Assembly (NCBI GenBank): GCA_007751475.1
Contig: CP036434.1
Location: 4,407,524 to 4,471,523 of the forward strand
DNA from: Saltatorellus ferox
GTDB taxonomy: Bacteria; Planctomycetota; UBA1135; GCA-002686595
Reading direction: 5' to 3'
DNA length: 64,000 bases
Within the stretch, counting starts at the first letter, position 1, and each line of letters starts with the position of its first letter. The position numbers and the translations under genes are program-made. Under the pieces are notes generated by a model. That model saw only the letters and a list, made by a program, of their open reading frames with translations. It ran no database searches and was not told where the DNA came from. Of the stretch, positions 52,728-61,932 are shown one piece after another.

Positions 52728-53285
52728 GTGAAAGAGCCAGAGAACCGCCCGGAAGACATCACCGCCTTCCTCCAGACTTCAGGAGCCGCCGACAGCGAGC
52801 TCTCGCTGGACGGGGTCGCCCTCGACCTCGTTCGTGCTGCGACGGATGAGGGGGACGACGCGGTCGTGAGGACGCTGCTCCGCGCGGTCGTCGCCCTCGG
52901 CCTGACCAGGGCAGCTACCTTCTGGACGCACTCGAACGGCGGCGCACGCTGGGAACAGCGGCGCGGCTTCGGCGGAACGACCCCCGAGCCGAACCTGCTG
53001 CCGGGCGGGACCGAAGTCAGCCATGGACCAGGCCTCACTTTCTCCCTCGGTCCGTGCGGTGCTCTGGTCGTCCTGCGCGAGACCTTCGATCGTGACGGCC
53101 AGCGCGAAGTGCGCGAGGAAGCCATCGAAACGCTCGTCCTGCTCGCGGAGACCCTGCTTTCCGAGGAATCTGGCGATGGGGAATTCTTCCAGTCCGAAGG
53201 TCCCGGTCACGACCCCCTCGGCGACGTGCCGGGCCCGCTCCCCCATCCCGAATCGGGGGGCCAGAACCGCCGCCAGGCGGGCTAG
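52728..53285 (+). CDS. Small GAF-like hypothetical protein
   Basis: About 185 residues from GTG 52728. High GC at third positions and a helix-sheet pattern (ALDLVRAATDEGDDAVVRTL, LRAVVALGLTRAATFW, GLTFSLGPCGALVVLRETFD, EAIETLVLLAETLL) suggest a lone GAF-type sensory domain like those at the N-terminus of sigma-54 activators and kinases. No catalytic or DNA-binding domain follows. It could be the remnant of a larger regulator. The opposite-strand frame is less convincing. Confidence 0.55.
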   Translation: MKEPENRPEDITAFLQTSGAADSELSLDGVALDLVRAATDEGDDAVVRTLLRAVVALGLTRAATFWTHSNGGARWEQRRGFGGTTPEPNLLPGGTEVSHGPGLTFSLGPCGALVVLRETFDRDGQREVREEAIETLVLLAETLLSEESGDGEFFQSEGPGHDPLGDVPGPLPHPESGGQNRRQAG

Positions 53286-53569
53286 AAGGGCCGTTGCGCC
53301 GATCGACGTCTCCTTTTGGACAGCTGTGCGCATCGCCCTCATTCCCTGGCGGTCGTGGCGGCGGCGCCGGCCCAGCCGAGGGACATCTGCAATTTCTTGA
53401 ACCTCCCTCTTCCCAGACCCCATTTTCACACTATCATTCAGCGCGGCCGCTCTTCGGAGTGGTCGCGCATGAGAGTCTGGCGAGAGGTGATTAGCGTTGC
53501 GAGCCGCTGATTACCCGGGAAGCTCGGTAGACTCCTCTCTCCCTCGGGTCGGTGATGCTAGCTCACCGG

Positions 53570-53612
53570 CCCTTTTTCGTAGGCCGCGCGAAGCGCGGGC
53601 TACGAAAAAGGG
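53570..53612. other. Long hairpin with A/T blocks
   Basis: Stem of 20 bp with one G-G mismatch: CCCTTTTTCGTAG.CCGCGC pairs with GCGCGG.CTACGAAAAAGGG across a GAA loop. It abuts the tandem repeats. It could end transcription on either strand, but there is no U-tail outside the stem. Confidence 0.6.
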
Positions 53613-53686
53613 ATGTTTCTGGCCCATCCGCTGACGCGGATGGAGCGTGGGATGTTTCTGGCCCATCCGCTGACGCGGATGGAGCG
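53610..53686 (+). repeat. Two 39-bp tandem repeats
   Basis: Copies 53610-53648 and 53649-53686 begin GGGATGTTTCTGGCCC and are identical over 38 bases. Each contains the inverted repeat CCATCCGC-TGAC-GCGGATGG, so the pair forms two small hairpins. Confidence 0.92.
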
Positions 53687-53900
53687 CCGCGCGCACGAGC
53701 ATCATTCTGAGGTCTGGGGATGGGGCTTGGAGGCAGGGGATCGCCGCTGGGCCGAGTCAAGGGACCCAAGCTGCTCAGGGTCTCTGCCGGATCAAGGGCT
53801 GGGGGCGATCCGGCTGGTCGCCGGGCTCGGGTTCGCAAATCCGGCAGGGAATGGGCTGGTTTTGCTTCGATGTCGGCGGGGGTTGGCTCAGGATTCCCCC

Positions 53901-54938
53901 ATGGCACACGCAACATTTCTCGCCGCGCTCGGCTTCTTCGTCTCGCTCCTCCCCGGGCAGTCCCCCGCTCGGAAAACGGATGGGGCGTTGAATCAGGACG
54001 TGATTTCCACTCCCTTCCTCTACCAGATCGACGGGAAAGGCACCTCCGGGTTCCTCTACGGCACCGTCCACCTCCCCGACAAGCGGGTCGTCACCCTCCC
54101 CGTCTCCGTCGTCGCCGCCTTCGACGGGTCTGACCGGTTCTACGCCGAGATCGAAGCCACCCCGGAGTCCGAGGCCCGCGGTCAGGCCGCTGCTCAGCTC
54201 CCTGCTGGCGTCAAGCTTCCCCAGCTCGTCGGTGCCGACACCTGGTCCCGGATCGAAGGCCAGTTCATCAAGGCCGGCTACCCGGCTGCGATGGCCTCCG
54301 CCCTGAGCGGCATGGAGCCCTGGGCCGTCAGCTCACTCCTCCCCATGATCGACTACCTCGCGGAGCTCCAGACGAACCCGCCGCTCGACAAGATGCTCTA
54401 CCAGCGGGCGGCCGCCGACGGGAAGGCCGTCGCCGGACTCGAGACCATCGAAGAGCAGCTCTCCGTCTTCCAGGGCTTCTCCCGCGACGAACAGGTCACG
54501 ATGCTCCGCGACTCCCTCGATCTCCTCGACAAGTACGAAGCCGAAGGAAGGAAGGTGATGGAAGAGATGATCGCCGCCTGGATGTCCGGCGATAGCAAGA
54601 CCCTCGTCTCCCTGCTCGACGACGGATTCGGCAACGACCCTGAGATCCGCGAGCGCGCCGAAGACGAGATCCTCTGGAAGCGAAACCATCGCTTCGCCGA
54701 GCGCATCGAGAGCGAGATGTCAGCCCATCCGGACAAGACCTCTTTCTTCGCCATCGGCGCGCTGCACCTTCCCGATGCCCCGGCTGCAGAAGTCGGGCCC
54801 GACGCCCCGCTCACGAACGACGCGACCCCAGAGAGCCGCCCCGCCCAGCTGGGCGTCGTCGAGCTGATGCGTCGCCGCGGCTACACCGTCACTCGGGTCG
54901 AAGCCCGGAAGCCGGAGCCCGCGAAAGCCGGAAAGTAG
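53901..54938 (+). CDS. TraB/GumN family exported protein
   Basis: About 345 residues. Signal-like MAHATFLAALGFFVSLLPG, then the TraB/GumN hallmark TSGFLYGTVHLPDK with the GxxH motif, and a helical remainder with MLYQRAAADGKAVAGLETIEEQL and FFAIGALHLPD (second GxxH-like motif), the usual two-motif layout of the family. Proposed metalloprotease-like fold; function in bacteria is unclear. ATG 53901 is chosen; the longer frame upstream would translate the tandem repeats. Confidence 0.85.
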   Translation: MAHATFLAALGFFVSLLPGQSPARKTDGALNQDVISTPFLYQIDGKGTSGFLYGTVHLPDKRVVTLPVSVVAAFDGSDRFYAEIEATPESEARGQAAAQLPAGVKLPQLVGADTWSRIEGQFIKAGYPAAMASALSGMEPWAVSSLLPMIDYLAELQTNPPLDKMLYQRAAADGKAVAGLETIEEQLSVFQGFSRDEQVTMLRDSLDLLDKYEAEGRKVMEEMIAAWMSGDSKTLVSLLDDGFGNDPEIRERAEDEILWKRNHRFAERIESEMSAHPDKTSFFAIGALHLPDAPAAEVGPDAPLTNDATPESRPAQLGVVELMRRRGYTVTRVEARKPEPAKAGK

Positions 54939-54965
54939 CGCCCTGCGCCTCGATCCGCGAGCGAC

Positions 54966-56519
54966 CTACTGAATCCGCCACTGGACGGAGAGGTTGCTCG
55001 TCTCGCGGATCGTGACCGTCTCCGCCAGGGCGTCGTAGCACCAACCGATCGCGTTCGCCGCGCCGCCGCAAGTGGCGCCCAGCGCGACACCGTTCCGTTG
55101 CACCGATGTCGGAGCGTTGGAATAACCGCCCATCTCGAAGGCCGTACCGGCGGACTCGGCGCTGCTGGTACGAAGGACGAGCGGCGCGCCGACCGAAAGG
55201 CCCAGCTTCGCCGGACGACAGGCCAGCGATTTCACGTTCCTGGGAAACCGAACGAGAAGTTCGTTCGTGGCCGTGTTGATCGTGAACTCGAACGAGGAGA
55301 ACGCGCCCGCCAGACGCTGCTTCACGTCGAAGTTCGCCCATCGCGAGTCCCTGTCGACCAGCACCGTTCCGGCTCCGGGATTCGAGTCGAGGCTCTGGAG
55401 CGCGAGCCAATCGCAGGCACTCCCGATATCCAGCGTGCCCCAGCAGTGCTGGCCAGCGCAGAGAGGAATCCCGCCCGGAACCGTGATCATCTGGTGCTGC
55501 GTCCCGCCCAGCGACTGCATGAACGTGCTGAACTGCTGCGCCTGATTCCGCAGGTAGCCGAACATGTCCTGGCTGTTGAACCACGTCTGGACAGGCACGT
55601 GCTGCAGGTTCTTCGCCATGTGCTTCCCCTGGGGAAGCAGCGACCCGGCAGCATCGAGCTCGATCAGCGAGGACCTCTGCCACTCGAACACCGGGCCGGA
55701 CGGCGGTCCGCCGAAGATCACCTCCATCACCGCCGCGATCGAAGGAGGCGCGTTGGCGTGGATATCCGCGAGAGCGACCGAGCCCGTGTGATTGACGACC
55801 GCCGCCAGCGCACCGGTGCGCCGGTCGCGATGGCGCGCCGCGTAGCTGAGGGCGTTGCCGCCCCCCATCGAGAAACCAGCCCCGTAGATCCGGTCGCGAT
55901 CGATCGCGTAGGTATCTAGGATCAGCTCGATGAGCGTCTCGACGTGCAGCTGGCTCTGGACGCTCGCGTAGCTCACGTCCATGGGCCCCGTGAGGTTCGC
56001 CTGGAGCGGGGCGATCAGGAACCAGTCGCGCTGGTCGGCTTCGACGAAGAAGTCGAGCGCTCGGTAGTAGATGTCCCCGTGGGAGGTGGCCGCGCCATGG
56101 AAGGCAGCCAGGAGCGGGCGCGGCTGCGACGGCGGTGAGTCGGGAACGAACAGCGAGAAGAGTTCGACCCCCTGGGTCGCCTCCACGAAGACGCTGTAGT
56201 TCAGGATCGTCCCACCGACGCCTGCGGCAAGGAGTGGCGCGATCTCCGTCGGCGTCGCGACCGAGGTGAGCCATGCGTAGGCGGCCTGACTCTGCGTGAT
56301 CTGGGCGGGACCTATGTCGTTCAGATTGCCCCCGCCCCCCAGCGTTCCCTGGAAGGCTCTCTCCAGCGTCATGCCGCCGCCCTTCGACTCCGACGCCCCA
56401 GATCCAGTGTCCGTCCCGACCTTCGCCGTTCCGGAGCATGAGATCAGTACCAGCACCGTCGCCAGCGACGTGAGCCGCACGGAAATCGAACCAGGGCGAG
56501 ATCGAGGGAGTGGGCTCAT
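54966..56519 (-). CDS. Lipoprotein esterase (PHB-depolymerase-like), paralog 1
   Basis: A 517-residue lipoprotein (lipobox LISC, Cys28). The catalytic domain has PLLAAFHGAATSHGD (oxyanion), the elbow GAGFSMGGGNAL with Ser217, and conserved HTGSVAL and FEWQRSSLIELDA blocks. The C-terminal ~120 residues are beta-rich and Cys-containing (possible binding domain). It matches the next gene in layout and motifs, so the two arose by tandem duplication. A good ribosome binding site (TGGAG) precedes ATG 56519. A polyester- or glycan-ester-cleaving role is inferred. Confidence 0.85.
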   Translation of the reverse strand: MSPLPRSRPGSISVRLTSLATVLVLISCSGTAKVGTDTGSGASESKGGGMTLERAFQGTLGGGGNLNDIGPAQITQSQAAYAWLTSVATPTEIAPLLAAGVGGTILNYSVFVEATQGVELFSLFVPDSPPSQPRPLLAAFHGAATSHGDIYYRALDFFVEADQRDWFLIAPLQANLTGPMDVSYASVQSQLHVETLIELILDTYAIDRDRIYGAGFSMGGGNALSYAARHRDRRTGALAAVVNHTGSVALADIHANAPPSIAAVMEVIFGGPPSGPVFEWQRSSLIELDAAGSLLPQGKHMAKNLQHVPVQTWFNSQDMFGYLRNQAQQFSTFMQSLGGTQHQMITVPGGIPLCAGQHCWGTLDIGSACDWLALQSLDSNPGAGTVLVDRDSRWANFDVKQRLAGAFSSFEFTINTATNELLVRFPRNVKSLACRPAKLGLSVGAPLVLRTSSAESAGTAFEMGGYSNAPTSVQRNGVALGATCGGAANAIGWCYDALAETVTIRETSNLSVQWRIQ

Positions 56520-56565
56520 GGTGGCTCCAGGGGCAAAGGATGGGCCGCCCTTCGCAGAAAGTCTC

Positions 56566-58101
56566 TCAGAACTGAAGGATCCAGCTGGTGAGGGTCGGCT
56601 CGTCCTCGAGCAGGGTGAGGGTCCCCTCGCTCGGGTCGTAGCACCATTGTGGGCCAGACGAGGTGCCCGAACAATCCTCGTCCAGTACCAGACTATCCCG
56701 GAGGATGGCCACGGGCGGCGAAAGAGCATTCGTGAAGACCAGGCGGCAGGTCGAGAGCCCGAACCCCTCCAGGCTGACCTTCAGGGAGGAGGCAGCATCC
56801 AGCCCCAGTGTGGCGATGGATGTCTCGATCTGACCGACGTTCTCCGGACTCGCCAGCGTGAGAGAGTTCCCGAGCGGATCGACGAAATAGTCCAGCGACG
56901 AGAACTGGCCGTTGACGTCCTGCTTGAGCTTGAAGTACTCCCAGTTCCCTGCCCGATCGGCGAGCACGGTCCCCTGGAGCGGCTGGCCGTTCAAAGAGTG
57001 CTGTTCCAGCCAGTCGCAGGCCATCGTCTGGTCTAGCGTGGACCAGCAGTGCTGCCCGTCGCAGTTCGGGATTTGCCCGGGGACGACGACCAGCGAGTGA
57101 TCGGCGCCCACGAGACCCTGCATGAACTGGTCGAGCTTCTGGGACTGATTCCTGAGATGGTCGAGGTGATCATCGGAGTTGAACCACGTCTGCGTGGGGA
57201 CCGGGCCCAGGTTTCGAGCCATGTGGCGCCCGCCGCTGAGGATCTCTCCCTGGGCGTCGAGTTCGATCAGCGACGAGCGCTGCCACTCGAAGGGTGTCGC
57301 CGACGGCGGTCCGCCAAAGATCAGTTCCATGATGTCGATCACGGGACTCGCGACCGGGAGGTTCGCGTACTCATTCTCGAGGGCGACGGACCCCGTGTGA
57401 TTGACGACGGCCGCGAAGGCGCCCGTCGAACGATCCCTGTGTCGAGCCGCGTAGCTGAGTGCGCTGCCTCCGCCCATCGAGAAACCGACGCCATAGAGGC
57501 GATCCCGATCGATCGCGTAGTTCTCCAGCATGAACTGAATCACCGCCTCCACGTGCAGCTGGCTCTGCGCGCTCGCGTAGTTGATATCGAAGTTATCCCC
57601 CGCTGGATCCGCGAGGTTGCGCTGCAGGGGCGCCACGAGGAACCAGTCGCGGTCATCCGCTTCGACGAAGAATCTCGTACGTACGTCGATGTCCCTGTGG
57701 GACGTCCCGAAGCCGTGGAACGCCGTCAGGAGCGGACGCCGCTGCCCGGCTGGCGAGTCCGGAACGAAGAGCGCGAAGAGCTCGATCGCCTGCGTCGACT
57801 CGACGAACAGGCTGTACGTGAAGACCGTGCCTCCGATCCCCGACGGGAGAAGTGGCATCGCCTCTGCCGGTACGGCGACACGCGTGAGGTAAGCAAACGT
57901 TGCATTCCCCAGCTGAACCTGATGCGGGCCGTAGTCCTGTGACGTAGGCGCAGACTCCGGGAAGAACGGCACGGCGACGCTTCCCCCCTGATCTCCACTC
58001 GCAGGCGAAAGCGCTCCACCGGCCGCAGGCCGAGTCCCTTCGGAGTCTACGCAGGCAGAGGCGCCAAGGGCGACGAGCAGAATGGATGAGGCGATACGCA
58101 T
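56566..58101 (-). CDS. Lipoprotein esterase (PHB-depolymerase-like), paralog 2
   Basis: A 511-residue paralog of the downstream gene, 46 bp away. Signal MRIASSILLVALGASAC, then LLTAFHGFGTSHRD, elbow GVGFSMGGGSAL with Ser208, shared HTGSVAL, FEWQRSSLIELDAQG and CDGQHCWSTLDQ blocks. The C-terminal part differs more than the catalytic part. Likely co-transcribed. ATG 58101 places the signal at the N-terminus; the longer frame is not supported. Confidence 0.84.
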   Translation of the reverse strand: MRIASSILLVALGASACVDSEGTRPAAGGALSPASGDQGGSVAVPFFPESAPTSQDYGPHQVQLGNATFAYLTRVAVPAEAMPLLPSGIGGTVFTYSLFVESTQAIELFALFVPDSPAGQRRPLLTAFHGFGTSHRDIDVRTRFFVEADDRDWFLVAPLQRNLADPAGDNFDINYASAQSQLHVEAVIQFMLENYAIDRDRLYGVGFSMGGGSALSYAARHRDRSTGAFAAVVNHTGSVALENEYANLPVASPVIDIMELIFGGPPSATPFEWQRSSLIELDAQGEILSGGRHMARNLGPVPTQTWFNSDDHLDHLRNQSQKLDQFMQGLVGADHSLVVVPGQIPNCDGQHCWSTLDQTMACDWLEQHSLNGQPLQGTVLADRAGNWEYFKLKQDVNGQFSSLDYFVDPLGNSLTLASPENVGQIETSIATLGLDAASSLKVSLEGFGLSTCRLVFTNALSPPVAILRDSLVLDEDCSGTSSGPQWCYDPSEGTLTLLEDEPTLTSWILQF

Positions 58102-58246
58102 GGAGATGTCGGAGAGAACGAGTCCCGCTTCCTCTGCCCAAGGGGAGCTGAAGAAACAGCGCTCTATTGTAGAGCAGCGTCTCCCATCCGCCCCCAACTC
58201 CACTCTCGGACTTCCAAACTGAGGCAGCACCCCGGGCGGGTCCCCT

Positions 58247-60940
58247 TCATGACTTCGCTTTCAGAGCCACCGAGAGGCGCTTGACGCTGCCTGTCACGCT
58301 CACCACCTCCCGGTAGACCTCATGGCCTGGGTGGCTCACAACGAGACGCCACCTCGCCCTGGGAACGTTGGCTCGCCGGAAGAGACCGACCGGCTGACTC
58401 GATCGAGGGAAGTCGACGCTTCTCGGCAAACCGGTCCGACCACTCTGCCTGTCGGGCAGGCGCACGAGTTGGACCTGGGCCTCTCTCACGGGCCGCCCCT
58501 TCGCATCCTTGACCAGGACGTCCACCCGGGTGCCGAAACGCATGGTGAGCTCGCCCATATCGAGGTGCTCGCCCGGCTCGAGCCTGATCGCCGGCAGCCT
58601 GAGACTCTCGAACCGATCGCAGTGGACCACGATCTCGTGGCGCCCAGGCCGCAGCCCCCGGATCTCGAAGTCGTGCTCGTCGATCCGCACCGTGCCACCA
58701 CGCAGGCCATCGAATCTCGGGCCCGGGACCAGGTCGCCGTTCGGCTGTGCCAGCCTTCCGGTGATCCGCGCCCACTCGATCCGTGGGGGCCGTTCCATGA
58801 CCACCCGCCGCGCTTCCGCCGGCAACGCGTCCCCGAGGTCGACCTCCAGATCGCTCCGGGTGACGAATCCATCGGCGATCACGCGCAGACTGCAGGCGGT
58901 GCTCCCCTCGGCGTCCGCGGGAACCGGCAGCGCCAGGTACGCCCTGCCGAACTCGTCGGTTCTCGCGGTGGATGTCGGGCCGCGCCGGGATCTCTGGCCG
59001 TCGCCACCGTTCTGCAGGGACGCGACGATGCGTGCGCCGCGGATCGCCAGACCATCGCTCCCCGTCACCTCGAAGGCCACTCGAGGCTCGGGGGTCAGTT
59101 CGAAGTGCGGAACCTCTTCGACATTGGCCGCAGGCCACTCGAAGGCCCCCCGGGCGCGATCCCCCCACCAGATCCGAACCCGCTCGATCTCGCCCAGAGC
59201 GGGCGACGCGACGAAGAGGCCGTCGTGCCGCGCCTCGATCGTGTCCCGAGCCGTCCAGCGCGCGGGCGCCCGGCGGTTCGATGCCGTACTCTCCGCGTCG
59301 CCTCCGACCGTCCAGGCTCCGAGAAAGCTCGCGCGCACGTCCCCGATGATCTCACCGGTCGTGGACGTCACACGAAAGAGCCGATCCGCTCGCGGCAGGA
59401 GCACCACCTGGACGCGCTCCCGCCGTTCGCCGCGCTTCAGCTCCGACACGGTCGCGATGCCCAGCGACGTCCCCGGGGCGATCGCGTACACGACGAGCTT
59501 TCGCCCGGAGGGCACATGCTCCGCGCTGAACTCGCCCGTACGGAGGTCGACGAGGGCGAAGACGCCTGGACCGAAGCCGTCCTCGACCTGGAGGCGCCCG
59601 TCCCTGTCCTGAACCCGAGGGGCAGCATCGGCCGTGGTCACGAGGACCTGTACCCCGGAAGCCGACATCCCCTCCGGTACGGAGACCGTTCCGGCCAGTG
59701 CGGCCGAACCGCGGACCCGCAGCTCGTGGGAGCGGGTCTGATTGCCCGGGACCACGGTCACGTCACGGGGATGCGTGGCGCCGTCGACGGTCACCAGGAC
59801 CGCCTGGATGACGCCGAGCGGTAGACCGGCGATCGAGAACGCTCCGCGAGCGTCCGTGAGCACGGCGGGGTACGGCAGCTCATCGATCCTCGCGGGCAGA
59901 CCGGGGATCTCCGGCTTCATCTGAAGCGACACCCCCGGCACCGGCTGACGGGTTTCCAGATCGAGGACGACACCGCTGGCGATCTCGCCCTGCTTGACGG
60001 GAAGGCTCACCTGGAGCCGCTCGCCTGGCAGCAACGCGAGCGACTGCTGAAACGCGACGGGGCGCCCCCGGATCGCGAGAGCCACCGAGAACGACCCTGG
60101 CGTGAGATCTTCCAGTACGACGCGGATGCTCCCGCCTGCACCGGCTTCCACGCCAACGGCGGGTTCGCCGGTGCCGCGCTTCGGCTGGATCGGCCACTCG
60201 AGCGAAAGGTCGGGACGACGACCACGGGCGCTGTAATCGAACCAGACGGCGAGTTCGCCGGCGCTCCCTGCGGGCGCTCCGATGATGTCGAGGACGAGCG
60301 CTCCCGCGCGCTGGAGGGACACGACGCGGGGCGGAAGGATCGCGCGCGAATCGGCCGCATCACCGGATCCCGCGCTGGGCACGGCGCTCAAGCTGGAAGC
60401 GATCGCCTCGACATAGCCCGCCGCGACGATTCGAACGTCCAGGCGCAGCTCGGGCGCGACGTCGGGCCCGCTCGGAATCCAGGCGGCCACCTCGAGGCGG
60501 CCGTCCTCGCCGCTGACGGCAGCGTCCTCGCCCCTTCGAGCCTTCACGGCTTCCCCACCGCGAAAGACCTCGCCCACAGCGGCTCCCTCGATCGGCAGGC
60601 CCGTCGCCAGGTCCTGGACGAGGAGCACCGCCCGATATTCGGTCTCGATGGCGGCGGACTCGCCGAGGGACGAGCGCTGCGGGTCCAGCGAAGAGCGCGC
60701 GGCGGAGATCTCGTCCGCGCCTGGTTCCTTCGAAGCGGGGATCGCCAGATCGGCGCCCTCGGCCGGCGGCTCGCCCTGCTCGGGCTCGCTCGGTCCGATC
60801 GTCTCGGGAAAAGCAGGCCGAACTCCCCATTCTCCGTCGTCGTTGAGCGCCTGGGAGAACACCAGCCAGAGAAGTCCCGCGAAGGCCACGGCGGCGATGG
60901 CGCCGAGGCCCAGGAGCGGAGAGCGTGGGGAGGACTTCAT
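58247..60940 (-). CDS. Large anchored protein with carboxypeptidase-regulatory-like domains
   Basis: An 897-residue protein. N-terminal anchor SPLLGLGAIAAVAFAGLLWL, acidic linker, then a string of beta-sandwich modules. Several have the carboxypeptidase-regulatory signature: VVLDLETRQPVPGVSLQM, LTDARGAFSIAGLPLGVIQAV, ARTDEFGRAYLALPVP, IRGLRPGRHEIVVHCDRFES and VKDAKGRPVREAQVQL. No catalytic domain. The arrangement resembles the 423-residue protein at 27481 but is longer. Presumably a surface or periplasmic scaffold. ATG 60940 is preferred to a GTG at 60955. Confidence 0.8.
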   Translation of the reverse strand: MKSSPRSPLLGLGAIAAVAFAGLLWLVFSQALNDDGEWGVRPAFPETIGPSEPEQGEPPAEGADLAIPASKEPGADEISAARSSLDPQRSSLGESAAIETEYRAVLLVQDLATGLPIEGAAVGEVFRGGEAVKARRGEDAAVSGEDGRLEVAAWIPSGPDVAPELRLDVRIVAAGYVEAIASSLSAVPSAGSGDAADSRAILPPRVVSLQRAGALVLDIIGAPAGSAGELAVWFDYSARGRRPDLSLEWPIQPKRGTGEPAVGVEAGAGGSIRVVLEDLTPGSFSVALAIRGRPVAFQQSLALLPGERLQVSLPVKQGEIASGVVLDLETRQPVPGVSLQMKPEIPGLPARIDELPYPAVLTDARGAFSIAGLPLGVIQAVLVTVDGATHPRDVTVVPGNQTRSHELRVRGSAALAGTVSVPEGMSASGVQVLVTTADAAPRVQDRDGRLQVEDGFGPGVFALVDLRTGEFSAEHVPSGRKLVVYAIAPGTSLGIATVSELKRGERRERVQVVLLPRADRLFRVTSTTGEIIGDVRASFLGAWTVGGDAESTASNRRAPARWTARDTIEARHDGLFVASPALGEIERVRIWWGDRARGAFEWPAANVEEVPHFELTPEPRVAFEVTGSDGLAIRGARIVASLQNGGDGQRSRRGPTSTARTDEFGRAYLALPVPADAEGSTACSLRVIADGFVTRSDLEVDLGDALPAEARRVVMERPPRIEWARITGRLAQPNGDLVPGPRFDGLRGGTVRIDEHDFEIRGLRPGRHEIVVHCDRFESLRLPAIRLEPGEHLDMGELTMRFGTRVDVLVKDAKGRPVREAQVQLVRLPDRQSGRTGLPRSVDFPRSSQPVGLFRRANVPRARWRLVVSHPGHEVYREVVSVTGSVKRLSVALKAKS

Positions 60941-61005
60941 GGATGGGGCCGGCACCGGGGCCGAGGGACTCCCACCTTACCAGCTGGTGGAACCGGCTCG
61001 CCCTC

Positions 61006-61932
61006 TCAAGAATGGCTCGACAGCACGCTGCCGAAGCTGCGTCCGTCGAGCGAGAAGATCTGCACGCGCTCTCCGTCCCGGTCCAGGACCGCCAGCCTCG
61101 AATCACGATCGCTGGAGGCCAGGTCGAGCGCGAGCGCCGACGGCTGCTCCACGACCGGCTCACCGCGTTCGTCCGCCAGGGCGTCGATGACCGAATCGCC
61201 GGCGAGCCTCCGGAGATAGCGCCCGCTCGCATCGAAGATGTGGAGGCCACTGATCGTCCCGGCCGTCGCGATGACGACGCGGCCGTCGCCGACCAGCGCG
61301 ACCGCCTCGGGATCTCCGAGGCCTTCGGGGATGGGGAACGCATGGCGGAACACGAGCCGCCCGAGGGGATCGCCCTCGAAGAGCTGAACGCGGCGCACGC
61401 CGGACTCCACGACGACCAGCTCCGACCCGCGCCAGTCCATCCCGCGGATCCGCTCGTACGCGCCTTCCGGATCCCCCAGCGGCGGAATCGAGCGACCACG
61501 CCCCGTGCCGATGTGCAGGATCTGAAGGCCATGCCGGCGTCGTCCGGCCGAGGCAACGATCAGCGTCGTATCGTCGTCCTCGCCTAGCACGCGCAGATCG
61601 ACGGGTGAGCCGATCATCCCATGACGGTCGGTGGCGCCGAGGGGTCGCGGACCGGCCGCGATCCCGGCATCCATGTCGTCCCTGACCGACGCGACCTCGA
61701 CGCCGAAGAGGGTGAAGCAGCGGAGACACGAGGCCGCCCCGTCGGCGATCCAGAGCCGACGATCGGCGTCCACGTCCATGCCGCTGACGCTGGAACGCCC
61801 CGCGATCTCGTCCTTGAACGAGAAGCGAGTTTCGAGGGGACGACCGCCGAGGTCGTAGGTCGCGACCTCCGCGGTCAGGTCCTGACGACCCACGAAGAGC
61901 ACGCCGCCGTGGAGTCTCAAGCTACCCTGCAT
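61006..61932 (-). CDS. Beta-propeller (NHL/6-blade) protein
   Basis: A 308-residue protein with no signal peptide and repeated DGRVVIATAGTISGLHIFDA, SRLAVLDRDGERVQIFSLDG and RRLWIADGAASCLRCF blades, the look of an NHL/TolB-type propeller. Its ATG lies inside the end of the metallophosphoesterase gene (11-bp overlap), so the two are translationally coupled. A role as a binding partner is possible. No enzyme motif. Confidence 0.8.
   Translation of the reverse strand: MQGSLRLHGGVLFVGRQDLTAEVATYDLGGRPLETRFSFKDEIAGRSSVSGMDVDADRRLWIADGAASCLRCFTLFGVEVASVRDDMDAGIAAGPRPLGATDRHGMIGSPVDLRVLGEDDDTTLIVASAGRRRHGLQILHIGTGRGRSIPPLGDPEGAYERIRGMDWRGSELVVVESGVRRVQLFEGDPLGRLVFRHAFPIPEGLGDPEAVALVGDGRVVIATAGTISGLHIFDASGRYLRRLAGDSVIDALADERGEPVVEQPSALALDLASSDRDSRLAVLDRDGERVQIFSLDGRSFGSVLSSHS

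Larger units (their letters stand above)
53286..53900. other. Long gene-poor stretch with a hairpin and tandem repeat
   Basis: About 615 bp without a credible gene. It holds a 20-bp hairpin (53570-53612) joined to two 39-bp tandem repeats (53610-53686). The open frames across it on either strand are low-complexity or are the repeats translated. The TraB promoter must lie here. Confidence 0.6.

Noticed and set aside
53610..53686. CRISPR array
   Set aside because: Two directly abutting repeats with no spacers and no cas genes.
53613..53900. N-terminal extension of the TraB protein through the tandem repeats
   Set aside because: It would place ~96 low-complexity residues before a normal signal peptide.
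53563..53916. Minus-strand reading frame of 117 residues
   Set aside because: Contains the translated tandem repeat and Pro/Arg-rich noise; no ribosome binding site or homology.
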